Shown: in pieces, positions 47,658 to 57,004 of the stretch | How positions within the stretch are numbered: position 1 is the first letter of the stretch | Layout: each line of letters starts with the position of its first letter | Source: DASYQD01 sp963837455 | GTDB lineage: Bacteria; Acidobacteriota; Thermoanaerobaculia; Multivoradales; JAIOJS01 | NCBI GenBank assembly: GCA_963837455.1 | Contig: CAWINM010000001.1 | Location: 434,001-498,000, forward strand | DNA length: 64,000 nt | Reading direction: 5' to 3' | The notes under the pieces: generated by a model | What the model was told of the DNA's origin: nothing | Database searches by the model: none | The model's input: only the letters and a program-made list of their open reading frames with translations | Position numbers and translations under genes: made by a program

Positions 47658-48576
47658 CACCCCCATCCCATGGTGGCGCGGCGCGCCGCCACCAGCGCCG
47701 CCCCACCACCGCGAACAGGCCCCCGGTGGCCAGCCCGGCGAGGCTGTCGACCGGGTAGTGAAACGCCCCGAGCACCGTGCTGGCGGCGATCGCCAGCACC
47801 CACGCCAGATAGAGCCAACGGGCGCGCGGGTAGAGCCGCGTTCCATAGGTCGCCGCCACCACGGCGGCAGCGGCGTGGGTGCTGGGGAAGGCGAGGCCAC
47901 CGCGGTCGAACGCGCGATAGGCGTGCTCCACCGCGGTGGTGAAGAGCCCTCGCGACGGCACCAGCCGCGGCCGCCACGCCAGCGGGCCCGACACCGGGAA
48001 GAGGAAGCTCGCCGCGAAGTGGGAGAGCATGGCGAGGGTGAGGACGCCGACCTGCTCCGCCACCAGAGCCGGCCGCCGCCGTTCGGCTAGCAACGCCGGC
48101 AGGAAGAGGAGCAGGTAGTAACTGAGGTAGGCAGCGTGCACCGTCTCGCGCAGCAGGGGAGAGAGCAGGGGCGGAAGCTCCAGCCACCAGCGGCCGGGGA
48201 ACAGCAGGCCGTCCCAGCGCGCCACCAGCGGATCGAGGTCGTGCGGCACCAACAAGTGCCGCAAGGCTCCCGCCTCCGGGTAGAGCGCGAGCAGCAGCGC
48301 CACCGGGTACCAGCGGTGCGCGAGCTTCCACGGCGAGCCGCGCCGCGCCAGGCGTGCGGCTCGCGCCAGCGCCGGCACCGCGACGAGCACCGCCGCGTGC
48401 GCCAGCACCAGGAGGGGCCACGCCGGAGGCCGCCGCAGCAGCACCAACAGGCCCACCCATGCCGTGTAGGCGAGCACCACCCGATCCGCCGCACCGAGGG
48501 CGGTCGGCCCGACGCGCTGGCCGCCGGAGGTCGCCGCGCGCGCGGCCTCCACCGCGACCGGCGCGCCGCCGCTCAT
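47599..48576 (-). CDS. PAP2-family membrane phosphatase / lipid transferase
   Basis: A 325-aa membrane protein with at least six hydrophobic helices. The phosphatase motifs are present but partly altered: LAFPSTHAAAAVVAATYG (motif 2 PSxHxAxA) and STVLGAFHYPVDSLAG (motif 3, His-x3-Asp). Motif 1 is not clear. This arrangement occurs in PAP2/inositol phosphotransferase-like enzymes acting on lipid phosphates, and the family also holds undecaprenyl-diphosphate phosphatases. Its ATG overlaps the stop of the GNAT-like gene (ATGA) and its end runs 59 nt into ubiB-like. Lipid substrate not determinable. Confidence 0.82.
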   Translation of the reverse strand: MSGGAPVAVEAARAATSGGQRVGPTALGAADRVVLAYTAWVGLLVLLRRPPAWPLLVLAHAAVLVAVPALARAARLARRGSPWKLAHRWYPVALLLALYPEAGALRHLLVPHDLDPLVARWDGLLFPGRWWLELPPLLSPLLRETVHAAYLSYYLLLFLPALLAERRRPALVAEQVGVLTLAMLSHFAASFLFPVSGPLAWRPRLVPSRGLFTTAVEHAYRAFDRGGLAFPSTHAAAAVVAATYGTRLYPRARWLYLAWVLAIAASTVLGAFHYPVDSLAGLATGGLFAVVGRRWWRRAAPPWDGGVTDAESASYRAPGRRADRG

Positions 48577-49706
48577 GGCGCGCCGTCGTAGATGCGGTAG
48601 GTCTTGTAGGGCACCGCGCCGAGACCATCCAACACCCGGCGCATCGGCACGTTGCTCTCCAGGATCCACGACAGCTCGCCCCACCGGAACCCCTTGCGGC
48701 GACCCGTTTCCATCGTCTCGGCGTAGAGGGCAGCGTCGATGCCGCGATGGCGCCACGCGGCGAGCACACCCATGATCAGCACGCGCCCCACCGCGATGTG
48801 CCGGCGGTGCCACCAGAGCTTCGCCCAGCCGAAGGGGAGCAGCCGCCCGTCGAGGTGGCGCAGCGCCTGATTGAGATCCGGCAGCGTCACCGACACCCCC
48901 ACGGGCTCGTCCCCCGCCTCGGCGAGCAGCACCAGCTCGGGGTCGACCACCGGCAGCAGATCGCGAGCGAGCCGCCTCACCTCCTGGCGCGACAGGGGCA
49001 CCGCCCCCCAGTTCTCCGCCCACGCCGCTGAGTGCACGCGGTGGATGCGGTCGACCTCGTCGTCGAAGTGGTCGAGGTCGACGGGGCGCAAGCGGATGCC
49101 TGTTCGCGCCAGCCGCTCGCGCACGGCCAGCAGACGCGGCGGCGTCTCGGCCGGCACCTCGAAGCGGTAGGCCAGCAGGTCCTGGGCCTTGGCCATGCCG
49201 CAGCCCTCGAGCAGCGCCGGGTAGTAGGGCGGGTTGTAGGCCATCAGCAGCACCGGCGGCAGACCGTAGGCGTCGAGCAGCACGCCACACTCGTCGTTGA
49301 TGGTGAAGCTGGTCGGCCCGCGCAGGCGGGTGAGACCGGCGGCACGCACCCATTCCCCGGCCCGACCGAGCAGCGCCCGCGCCACGGCGGGATCGTCCAA
49401 TGCCTCGAAGAAGCCGAAGAAGCCGGTGCCGTCGCGGTAGGTATCGAGATGGCGCCGATTCTCGATGGCGGCGATCCTCCCCACCACCTCGCCGCCACGC
49501 TCGGCGAGAAACAGCTGCGCCCGCGAGTGCTGGAAGAACGGATTGCCCGCCGGCGACAGCTGGCGCCGCTGCTCGTGCAGCAGCGGTGGCACCCAGCAAG
49601 GGTTGCCTTGGTAGATCCGCCAGGGGAAGTGAATGAACCGGGAGAGCTCCCGGCCTGCCGCGACCGGGACGACCCGCAGCACGGGTGCCCCTGCGCGCGC
49701 TCGCAC
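48573..49706 (-). CDS. GNAT-like acetyltransferase-fold protein
   Basis: A 377-aa cytosolic protein. An N-terminal region (FIHFPWRIYQGNPCWVPPLL) is followed by FLAERGGEVVGRIAAIENR, a GNAT-like strand/loop, and later GVLAAWRHRGIDAALYAETM, a pattern like the acetyl-CoA loop, with GELSWILESNVPMRRVLDGL at the end. The pairing of such a protein with a PAP2-type enzyme suggests lipid or cell-envelope work, but I do not recognise a substrate. Start GTG 49706 is 2 nt after the stop of the beta-barrel gene; its stop overlaps the PAP2 gene's ATG. Confidence 0.75.
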   Translation of the reverse strand: MRARAGAPVLRVVPVAAGRELSRFIHFPWRIYQGNPCWVPPLLHEQRRQLSPAGNPFFQHSRAQLFLAERGGEVVGRIAAIENRRHLDTYRDGTGFFGFFEALDDPAVARALLGRAGEWVRAAGLTRLRGPTSFTINDECGVLLDAYGLPPVLLMAYNPPYYPALLEGCGMAKAQDLLAYRFEVPAETPPRLLAVRERLARTGIRLRPVDLDHFDDEVDRIHRVHSAAWAENWGAVPLSRQEVRRLARDLLPVVDPELVLLAEAGDEPVGVSVTLPDLNQALRHLDGRLLPFGWAKLWWHRRHIAVGRVLIMGVLAAWRHRGIDAALYAETMETGRRKGFRWGELSWILESNVPMRRVLDGLGAVPYKTYRIYDGAP

Positions 49707-49708
49707 CG

Positions 49709-50428
49709 TCAGAACCGCCGGCCGAGGCCGACCCAGTAGTTGGGCCCGCTGGAGTCGGTGTCGGCCAGCACCTCGGGCGCCGGCGCCAGCGAGCCGCTGG
49801 CGGCGACGTGATGGGTGAGACGGCCCCAGAAGTAGGCGACGCCGACCTCGGCGTACCAGCCCCGGGTCACGCCGAACGGCACGTCGAGCCCGAGCCCGGC
49901 CGTCGCCACCGGGAAGCTGCCGTCGTTGCGTACGCGCAGACCCTCGTCGAGGAAGTCGTTGCGCAGTGTCAACGTCGTGGTGTCGCGCTCGTAGCCGAAT
50001 CCGACGCCGGCGAGCACGAAGGGGAACGCCCGCGCGCAGCCGGGGCACGGCAGGAAGTGTGCCGCCGCCATGAGGTCTGCGAAGACGCTGTAGCGCTGCT
50101 CGAAGGCCAGCCGGGCGGGACCGGCCTCGGTGTCGATGGTGGCCCTGCCGTCGATGGCTCCCCGGCTGTAGTCGCCCTCCACCCCCACCAGCCAGCGCGG
50201 CGAGACCTGGCGGAGCACCTTGAGACCGAGGCTCAGGTTGTGGACGTCCCCCCAGTCCTCGAAGTTGGTGCCGAAGGCGCGGTTGATCTCGGCAATCTGC
50301 TCGTTGGTGCGGGTCTGCTTGGGAAAGGCCTCCTGCAGGTAGAGGGTGGCCGCCCATCCGGGCTCACGTTGCGCCAGCGCCGGGGCGGGGAGAAGGAGCA
50401 GGACTGCCAGCCAACTGGTGCGCCGCAT
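49709..50428 (-). CDS. Outer-membrane beta-barrel protein, small
   Basis: A 239-aa exported protein. The signal peptide SWLAVLLLLPAPALA is followed by a pattern of alternating strands (WLVGVEGDYSRGAI, WYAEVGVAYFWGRLTHHV) and the terminal residue is Phe after GPNYWVGLGRR, as in BAM-assembled barrels. AEINRAFGTNFEDWGDVHNL forms an early loop. GGAGG lies 6 nt before the ATG at 50428. First gene of a three-gene operon with the GNAT-like and PAP2-like genes. Function is unknown; an 8- or 10-stranded barrel is the best guess. Confidence 0.72.
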   Translation of the reverse strand: MRRTSWLAVLLLLPAPALAQREPGWAATLYLQEAFPKQTRTNEQIAEINRAFGTNFEDWGDVHNLSLGLKVLRQVSPRWLVGVEGDYSRGAIDGRATIDTEAGPARLAFEQRYSVFADLMAAAHFLPCPGCARAFPFVLAGVGFGYERDTTTLTLRNDFLDEGLRVRNDGSFPVATAGLGLDVPFGVTRGWYAEVGVAYFWGRLTHHVAASGSLAPAPEVLADTDSSGPNYWVGLGRRF

Positions 50429-50566
50429 GGTCACCTCCAGTCCAGCGAGCACCCTCCGCCGGATGCACGCCCTCGAGTCTGCGCGCCCGGAGAGCCCAGC
50501 GCCCCGGCTCGGCGGGTGGGGGTCCCCGGCGCGTCGGGCGGCTGCCCAGACCGACCGTGGTGACGG

Positions 50567-51472
50567 TCAGGCGGTGCCGGCGTGGGCCCGCCGGGGCACC
50601 ACCAGCACGGCGCAACCGGCGTGCTGGGCGACGCGCTCGGCGGTGCTCCCGAGCAGCGCGCGGGCGGTGGCGCCGCGGCCACGGGTCCCCACCACCAGCA
50701 GGTCGACGTCGGCCTCCTTGGCGGCCGCCACCAGCATCGGCGCGGGGACGCCGCACCGCAGCTCCGCGCGCACCGGGATGCCCTCGGCGCGGAGCTTGGC
50801 GGCTTCAGCGGCGAGGGCAACCTCGACCTGTCGTTCCCCAGCGGCAACGAACTGCTGCACCGTCGCTGTCATCTCCGCCGGATCGAAGGTCAGCTCGGGC
50901 GCGAAGACGTGCACGAGCACGACGTCTCCCAACCGCGGCGCCAGCAGCCGCGCCGCCGCCTGCACGGCCGCCGTCGCATCGCCCGAGAAGTCGGTGGCGG
51001 CGAGGGCTCGCCACGGACCTGTCGGTGGCTCGCCGTCACCCCCGTGCAGGACCAGGACCGGGCAGTCCGCGCCCGCGATCAGCCGCTGCGCGGTGCTACC
51101 GAGCAACAGGTCGCGCCAGCCGTGGAGCCCGCGCGCCCCCACCACCACGAGATCCGGCCGGCAGCGGGCGGCGACCCTGAGCACCACCTCGGTCGGCGCC
51201 CCGACCTCGAGCTCGCAGCGCACGTCGTGCAACCGCATTCGCAGCGGTGCGGCCAGCTGCTCGAGCCGGCGCCGGGTGCCCACCCGTAGCTCCTCGGCCA
51301 TCACCGCCGCCATCTCGCTGACCCCGGCAAGGTGCGGCCAGTGCAGCGCATGGACCAGCCACAGCACCGCCCCGCGGGCCTCCGCGAAGTGCGCCCCCCA
51401 GGCCAGCGCGATCGCGCTCTCCGGGGAGAAGTCGGTCGCCACCAGCAGGCTTCGTTCGGGGACCTCGCTCAT
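50567..51472 (-). CDS. Tandem universal stress protein (two UspA domains)
   Basis: A 301-aa cytosolic protein with two UspA domains. The first begins SLLVATDFSPESAIALAWGA and has the ATP-binding loop VVVGARGLHGWRDLLLGSTA; the second has RALAATDFSGDATAAVQAAA and VVGTRGRGATARALLGSTAE. Both loops fit the G-2x-G-9x-G(S/T) nucleotide pattern. Universal stress proteins aid survival under starvation, redox or envelope stress; the target here is unknown. It is divergent from the amidase gene, with 174 nt between the two. Confidence 0.9.
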   Translation of the reverse strand: MSEVPERSLLVATDFSPESAIALAWGAHFAEARGAVLWLVHALHWPHLAGVSEMAAVMAEELRVGTRRRLEQLAAPLRMRLHDVRCELEVGAPTEVVLRVAARCRPDLVVVGARGLHGWRDLLLGSTAQRLIAGADCPVLVLHGGDGEPPTGPWRALAATDFSGDATAAVQAAARLLAPRLGDVVLVHVFAPELTFDPAEMTATVQQFVAAGERQVEVALAAEAAKLRAEGIPVRAELRCGVPAPMLVAAAKEADVDLLVVGTRGRGATARALLGSTAERVAQHAGCAVLVVPRRAHAGTA

Positions 51473-51646
51473 TGGTTCCAGCGTAGCCGAGGTCAGGCGG
51501 GTGGGCTCCCGCCCACCGGCGCGGGAAGGGTCGACACCGCAGCGGGCCCACGCCCACGGCGGCGGCCGGGCGCGGGCGACTCGAACGATGGCGCCCGCCG
51601 CCGCATTCGTGGCATGATCGGCGCCGCACACCCACGCAAGCGTGGC

Positions 51647-53303
51647 ATGAGCGAACAAGACGATCGCGGCCGGTTGTCGCGGCGGTCCCTGGTCAAGGCC
51701 GGGCTCGCGGGCGGCACGTTGGCTCTCGCCGGCGGCGCCCTGCGCGCCGCGGCAGCGGACCCGGAGCAGCCGGCTGCGACGGCGTCGACGCCCCCCTTCG
51801 AGCTCGAGGAGCTCACTCTCGCCCAGCTGCAGGAGGGCATGCAGGCGGGCCGCTACACCGCCCGCTCGCTGGTCGCCGCGTACAGCGAGCGCATCCACGA
51901 GCTCAACACCCAGGGGCCCGAGCTGCGCGCCGTGATCGAGCTCGACCCCGACGCCGCGGCGGTTGCCGAGGGGCTCGACCGCGAACGCCGCGAGCGCGGG
52001 GCGCGCGGGCCGCTGCACGGCATCCCGGTGCTGCTCAAGGACAACGTCGGCACCGCCGACCACACCACGACGACCGCCGGCTCGCTCGCCCTCGCCGGCT
52101 CGGTGCCGCCGCGCGACGCCTTCATCGCCGCGCAGCTGCGTGCCGCCGGCGCCGTCCTGCTCGGCAAGGCCAACCTCTCGGAATGGGCGAACTTCCGCTC
52201 CGAGCGCTCGTCGAGCGGCTGGAGCAGCCGCGGCGGCCAGTGCCGCAACCCCTACGCCCTCGATCGCAACCCCTCGGGCTCGAGCTCGGGCTCGGCGGTG
52301 GCGGTCTCCGCCAACCTCTGCGCCGTCGCCGTCGGCACCGAGACCGACGGCTCCATCGTCTCCCCCTCCTCGCGCTGCGGCATCGTCGGCATCAAGCCCA
52401 CGCTCGGCCTGCTCAGCCGCGCCGGCATCGTCCCCATCGCCCACAGTCAGGACACCGCGGGCCCGATGGGTCGCTGCGTGGCCGACGCGGCGACCCTGCT
52501 CGGCGTCCTCGCTGGTGTCGACGAGCGCGACCCGGCCACCCTCGCCAGCCGCGGCAAGGCGGCCGCTGACTACACCCGCTTCCTCGACGCCGAGGGCCTG
52601 CGCGGCGCCCGCATCGGCGTCCACCACCCGCGCTCGCTCGCCGGCAACCCACACGTCGATGCCATGCTCGCCTCGGCCCTGGCGGCGCTCACCGACCACG
52701 GGGCGACGCTCGTCGACGGCGTCGAGCTCGACCGCGGCAAGCTCGGCGACGCCGAGCTCCAGGTGCTGCTCTACGAGTTCAAGGCCGACCTCGAGCGCTA
52801 CCTCGCCGAGCTCGGGCCGGCGGCGCCGGTCAAGTCGCTCGCCGACGTGATCGCCTTCGACGAGGCCCACCGCGATGCCGTCATGCCCTTCTTCGGACAG
52901 CGACATCCTCGTCGCCGCCGAGAAGAAGGGGCCGCTCAGCGAGAAGGCCTACCTCGACGCCCGCGCCACCTGCCTGCGCTACGCGCGCCAGGAGGGTCTC
53001 GACGCCGCGCTCGCCAAGCACGAGCTCGACGCCATCGTGGCTCCCAGCGGCGGCCCCGCCTGGCTCATCGACCTCGTCAACGGCGACTCGGGGACCGGCG
53101 GCAGCTCGACCTTCCCGGCCGTCGCCGGCTACCCCAGCATCACCGTTCCCGCGGGGTGGGCGCACGGCCTGCCGCTCGCCGTCTCCTTCATGGGCGCGGC
53201 GTGGAGCGAGCCGACGCTGGTGCGCCTCGCCTTCGCCTTCGAGCAGGCCACCCGCGTGCGCCGGCCACCGCGCCTGCTGCCGACGGCGCCGCTCGCGGAA
53301 TGA
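51647..53303 (+). CDS. Tat-exported amidase (GatA-like), one frameshift
   Basis: An amidase-signature enzyme carried to the periplasm by the Tat system: the N-terminus has LSRRSLVKAGLAGGTLALAG, with the twin-Arg motif, and the catalytic Ser-cisSer-Lys set is present (IPVLLKDNVGTADHT, PSGSSSGSAVAVSANLCAVA, GTETDGSIVSPSSRCGIVG). The frame shifts near 52900, after EAHRDAVMPFFG, and resumes with DILVAAEKKGPLSEKAYLDA to the end AAPLAE-like terminus at 53303. The joined length is about 550 aa. The ATG at 51647 is preceded by CGTGGCATGA, repeated at 51608, with an alternative ATG at 51614. Substrate unknown. Confidence 0.85.
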
Positions 53304-53334
53304 GGGCCGCAGGCTCCGAGCCCCCGCGGCACGA

Positions 53335-53931
53335 CCCGGCGCCCTCGCGCGCGGCATCGCTCAGGGCGAGCTGGCGCTCCACCGCGCCGTAGTGCCGACC
53401 TCGAAGCCGTCCTCGAGCGGCCGCACCAGCTCATCGGCTCCGGCGTCGTGCGTGGCACCCGCCGCGTTGGGCCGCAGCGGGTCGTCGAAGCCGCGCGTCT
53501 CGCCATCGAGGTCCCACGCGCGCGTGTTGGCGGCCGCGCGCGCTCGATCACCGAGTACCTCTCCGACCTCGGCTCGAGGTCGACGCCGACCGCACCGAGG
53601 AGGCCGCTCGCTACGCCAGCGCGGCGGTCGCCGAGCTGCGTGTGGCCGGCGACGAGCACGGCGTGGTCGAGACCGCCGGCGTGCTCGCCTGGGCCGAGGC
53701 GCGATGCGGTGAGCTCGTCGACCAGCGGCTGGCACTCGCCCGCCTCCTCCCCAGCTGTGGCGACCCCGAGGGTGCGCGGGCGCTCGCCGTGGCATGGATC
53801 GCCGAGGGCAAGCGCTGCGCGGAGTCGTGCGCGATGCCGAGCGGATCGTCGCCTCGCTGCCGGCGGCACCGACCGGCGGCCTCAGCACAGCGCCGCGACC
53901 GCCGCCGGCGGCGACCACCACTCCCAGCTGA
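53335..53931 (+). pseudogene. Broken TPR-like coding remnant
   Basis: Three or more frames join into a helical Ala-rich sequence: DLEAVLERPHQLIGSGVV and AARLAIEVPRARVGGRARSI (about 53395-53570), EEAARYASAAVAELRVAG, TAGVLAWAEARCGELVDQRL and GDPEGARALAVAWIAEGK (about 53600-53820), then RDAERIVASLPAAPTGG to a stop at 53931. The helix-pair periodicity resembles tetratricopeptide repeats, such as those at the C-termini of bacterial kinases or regulators, but I cannot name a family and the N-terminus is missing. It lies between the amidase and the ABC operon. Either a decayed gene or a gene broken by several sequence errors. Confidence 0.4.
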
Positions 53932-53983
53932 CGGCGAGAGCTGGCGCGCGCCGGTGCAGCGGCCGCGCCGCGCGCCGCGCTGC

Positions 53984-53989
53984 TATGCT
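53984..53989 (+). promoter_or_regulatory. -10-like hexamer TATGCT before the ABC operon
   Basis: TATGCT 21 nt upstream of the ATG at 54011, giving an estimated leader of 15 nt. No Shine-Dalgarno is evident. Confidence 0.3.
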
Positions 53990-54010
53990 GCGGCGGCCCC
54001 GCCCGACCGC

Positions 54011-54748
54011 ATGACCGCGGACCCCGATATCCACACCCCGCCGCTCTTCGGTGCGCGCGGGGTCGCCAAGCGCTACCGGCTGGGGCGGGTGCCGGTGGCG
54101 GCGCTCACGGGCGTCGACCTCGACGTCGCCGCCGCCGAGGTGGTGGCCCTCGCGGGGCCCTCCGGCAGCGGCAAGACCACCCTCCTCAACCTGCTCGGCG
54201 GGCTCGACGTCCCCGACGCCGGCGAGGTGCGACTCGGCGGCCGCAATCTCGGCGGCATGAGCGAAGGGGAGCGCACCCTGCTGCGCCGTCGCGAGCTCGG
54301 CTTCGTCTTCCAGACCTTCAACCTGGTGCCGGTGCTCACCGCCCTGGAGAACGTCGAGTACCCGCTGTGGATCGCCGGCACCGCTACCGCCGAGCGCCGC
54401 CGCCGCGCCGCCGAGGCGCTCGCCGCCGTCGGGCTCGGCGATCGCGCCCGCCATCGCCCGGACCAGCTCTCGGGAGGCGAGCGCCAGCGGGTGGCGATCG
54501 CGCGCGCCCTCGTGCACCGGCCGCTGGCGGTGCTCGCCGACGAGCCCACCGGCAACCTCGACTCGACGACGGCGCAGCAGGTGCTCGAGCTGCTCCTGCG
54601 CTGGAACGAGCAGAGCGGCGCCACGCTGCTCATCGCCACCCACGACCCGGCGATCCTCGCCCGCGTGCCGCGACGCGTCCGCCTGCGCGACGGCCGGGTG
54701 ATCGCCGACGAACGCGGCCCGCTGACTTCGGGGGGCGTGCCCTCGTGA
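54011..54748 (+). CDS. ABC transporter ATP-binding protein (LolD/MacB type)
   Basis: A 245-aa ATPase of the LolD/MacB/FtsE-like group. Motifs: Walker A LAGPSGSGKTTLLNLLGGLD, Q-loop FVFQTFNLVPVLTALENVEY, signature LSGGERQRVAIARAL, Walker B LAVLADEPTGNLDSTT and H-loop LLIATHDPAILARV. The GTG of the permease gene overlaps its stop (GTGA). With the permease and the LolA-like protein it forms a three-gene operon that probably moves lipoproteins or other lipids between membranes. Confidence 0.92.
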   Translation: MTADPDIHTPPLFGARGVAKRYRLGRVPVAALTGVDLDVAAAEVVALAGPSGSGKTTLLNLLGGLDVPDAGEVRLGGRNLGGMSEGERTLLRRRELGFVFQTFNLVPVLTALENVEYPLWIAGTATAERRRRAAEALAAVGLGDRARHRPDQLSGGERQRVAIARALVHRPLAVLADEPTGNLDSTTAQQVLELLLRWNEQSGATLLIATHDPAILARVPRRVRLRDGRVIADERGPLTSGGVPS

Positions 54749-55983
54749 GATGGGCACGGATGGCGCTGCGCAACCTGGCGCGCAATCGCCGGCGCACGGC
54801 GATCTCGCTGCTGGTGGTGGCGGCCGGCAGCGTCGCCCTGCTGCTCACCAGCGGCTTCATCGTCTTCAGCTTCCGCGGCCTCGAGGGGGCGCTCATCCAC
54901 GGTGGCCTCGGGCACCTCGAGGTGGCGCCCGCCGAGGCCGCCGGCAGCGGCCACCTCGACCGGCCGGTGAGCGGCGCGCTCGCGGACTGGCGAGCGTTGC
55001 AGCGCCGACTGGCGACGCTGCCCGCGGTGGCCTCGGTGGCGGCCAACGTTCACCTCATGGGGATGGCCTCGACGCCCGCGGGTCGCAGCGCCTCGTTCGT
55101 CGCCGTGGGCGTCGAGCCCGACCGCGAGCGTGCCATGGGCTTCGCCACCAAGCTGCGCGCGGGAAGGGATCTTCCCGACGCCGCGCCGGCGGAAGGGGAG
55201 GACGTGGTGCTGCTCGCCAGCGGCCTCGCCGCGGCGCTCGACGCACGGCCTGGCGACGTCGTCACGCTCCTTGCCCTCACCCCCGACGGATCGCTCAACG
55301 CCCTCGACGTGCGCGTCGCCGGCACGATCACCACCGGGGTGCAGGACCTCGACAGCCGCTTCGCCAAGCTCCACCTGGCGAGCGCCCAGCGCCTGACCCA
55401 GAGCGCGTCGGTCTCGGACCTGCTGGTGATGCTGCGCGACGGCACCTCGCTCGCCGCCGGCAGCCGCGCCGTCACGGCGGCCGTGGCCGGCCACCGGCCG
55501 CCGCTCGCGGTGGTCGACTGGAAGGCGCGCGCCCCCTTCTACGAGCAGGTGCGCAACCTCTATCTGGGTATCTTCTGGTTCCTCGGCTCGGTGATCCTCG
55601 TGCTCGTCGTCCTCTCGGCCTCCAACACCCTGCTGATGGCGGTGCTCGAGCGCACCCGCGAGCTGGGGACGCTGCGCGCCATCGGCACCAGCCGCGCCCA
55701 GGTGGCGGCGATCGTGCTCCTCGAGGCGCTGTGGCTGGGGCTGCTCGGCGGCGCCCTCGGCTGCGTGCTGGGCTGGGCGGCGACGCTGGCCATCAACGCC
55801 AGCCACCTGCAGATGCCGCCGCCACCCGGCGCCGTCGATCCCATCGACGTCGAGCTGGCGCTCGTGCCGATGGCGTTTGCCGGCACGGTGGCGCTGATGC
55901 TGGTGGTGCTCGCCGTCGCCGCCGCGGTGCCGATCGGGCGCGCGGTGCGGCTGCGGGTCGCCGAGGCCCTCACCTCGCTGTAG
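54745..55983 (+). CDS. ABC transporter permease, FtsX/LolE type
   Basis: A 412-aa inner-membrane permease with four helices: one at the N-terminus (RTAISLLVVAAGSVALLLTS) and three at the C-terminus (FLGSVILVLVVLSASNTLLM, a Leu/Gly-rich helix near 335, ALMLVVLAVAAAVPIGRAVR), flanking a large periplasmic domain. This is the FtsX/MacB-like layout. The GTG at 54745 overlaps the ATPase stop. It is followed 62 nt later by a LolA-like gene. In this triple the permease passes material to the periplasmic partner; direction and substrate are inferred. Confidence 0.9.
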   Translation: MRWARMALRNLARNRRRTAISLLVVAAGSVALLLTSGFIVFSFRGLEGALIHGGLGHLEVAPAEAAGSGHLDRPVSGALADWRALQRRLATLPAVASVAANVHLMGMASTPAGRSASFVAVGVEPDRERAMGFATKLRAGRDLPDAAPAEGEDVVLLASGLAAALDARPGDVVTLLALTPDGSLNALDVRVAGTITTGVQDLDSRFAKLHLASAQRLTQSASVSDLLVMLRDGTSLAAGSRAVTAAVAGHRPPLAVVDWKARAPFYEQVRNLYLGIFWFLGSVILVLVVLSASNTLLMAVLERTRELGTLRAIGTSRAQVAAIVLLEALWLGLLGGALGCVLGWAATLAINASHLQMPPPPGAVDPIDVELALVPMAFAGTVALMLVVLAVAAAVPIGRAVRLRVAEALTSL

Positions 55984-56045
55984 CGATGGCTCGGTTGGCG
56001 GCCGCGACAGGAATCCCCACCCTGCGGTCCCACGTTGCAAGGGTG

Positions 56046-56858
56046 ATGTCCGCTCACCGGCGACCCCACCGTGACCCCCGCCGCTCGGCCCGCGCGTGGC
56101 TGCGCCGGCGGGCGCTGGCGCTTGCCGCGAGCGCGCTCGCACTGGGCGCAGCTGCGCCCGCCGCGACCGAGGCGCCGACGGCCGCCGATCGCGAGCTGCT
56201 CGCCGCCGCCGACCTCGGCCGCGCGCAGCCGGCGGCGTTCCGTTCCGAGGTGCGCGTCGAGCCGCTGGCAGGCAGCGGCGCGACGAGCTTCGAGGTCTGG
56301 CGCGACGGCGACCTCGCCCTCGTCCGCTACCTCGACCCGCGGCAGCGCGGCAAGGCGTTCCTCGAGCGCCCGGAGGGCACCTGGCTGCTGGCACACGGCG
56401 CACGGCCGGTGAAGCTGGGCACCGCCAGTCGCGTGGCGGCGGGGACGAGCTTTCAGGAGCTCGTGGGTCTCTCCTTCTCGCGCGACTTCACGCTCGAGGC
56501 GGTCTCCCACCAGGGAACCGGCGAGGGCGAGCTGGTGACCTTCTCGCTGCACGCCGCACACCCCGGGCTGCCCTATGCGCGCGTCGACTACGTCGTGCGC
56601 GCCGCCACGCGCCGCCCGCTGCGCATCGAGTACCGCCTCGACTCCGGTCGGCTGGCGCGCATGGTGGAGCTCGTGGCCTGGCGGCCGGGCCTGCCGCCGA
56701 TCCCCTCCGAGACGGTGGCGAAGGACCTGCTCGGCGGGCGGCCGCCGGTGCGCGTGCGGCTGCTCGAGCTCGAGGCGCGGCAGCCGCCGCCGCATCTCTT
56801 CGAGCTGTCGCCCGCCGGCGATGCCGCGCGAGCCGCGCTCGCCGCCGCCGCACCCTGA
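56046..56858 (+). CDS. Outer membrane lipoprotein-sorting protein-like (LolA-like)
   Basis: A 270-aa exported protein. An Arg-rich N-terminus is followed by a signal peptide (RALALAASALALGAAAPAAT). The domain reads FRSEVRVEPLAGSGATSFEV and ALVRYLDPRQRGKAFLERPE, then TWLLAHGARPVKLGTASRVA and RIEYRLDSGRLARMVELVAW, strands typical of the LolA-like outer-membrane lipoprotein-sorting family often encoded with FtsX/LolE-type permeases. The start at 56046 is supported only by a weak AAGG; a GTG 3 nt earlier is possible. The stop is 146 nt from the convergent HemY-like gene; nothing is seen between them. Confidence 0.8.
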   Translation: MSAHRRPHRDPRRSARAWLRRRALALAASALALGAAAPAATEAPTAADRELLAAADLGRAQPAAFRSEVRVEPLAGSGATSFEVWRDGDLALVRYLDPRQRGKAFLERPEGTWLLAHGARPVKLGTASRVAAGTSFQELVGLSFSRDFTLEAVSHQGTGEGELVTFSLHAAHPGLPYARVDYVVRAATRRPLRIEYRLDSGRLARMVELVAWRPGLPPIPSETVAKDLLGGRPPVRVRLLELEARQPPPHLFELSPAGDAARAALAAAAP

Positions 56859-57004
56859 GACCTCGGCCGCGACGAGCTCGCAGCCGCGGGTGTACCACCG
56901 CCTCCTCGCCATGACCCTGCCGACCTGGCACCCGCCTGGGGCCTCACGAGCTGCAGCTGATCGTCGGCAGTCGGCCCGGGGGTTGAGCGCCGGCGGCGGG
57001 GAGC

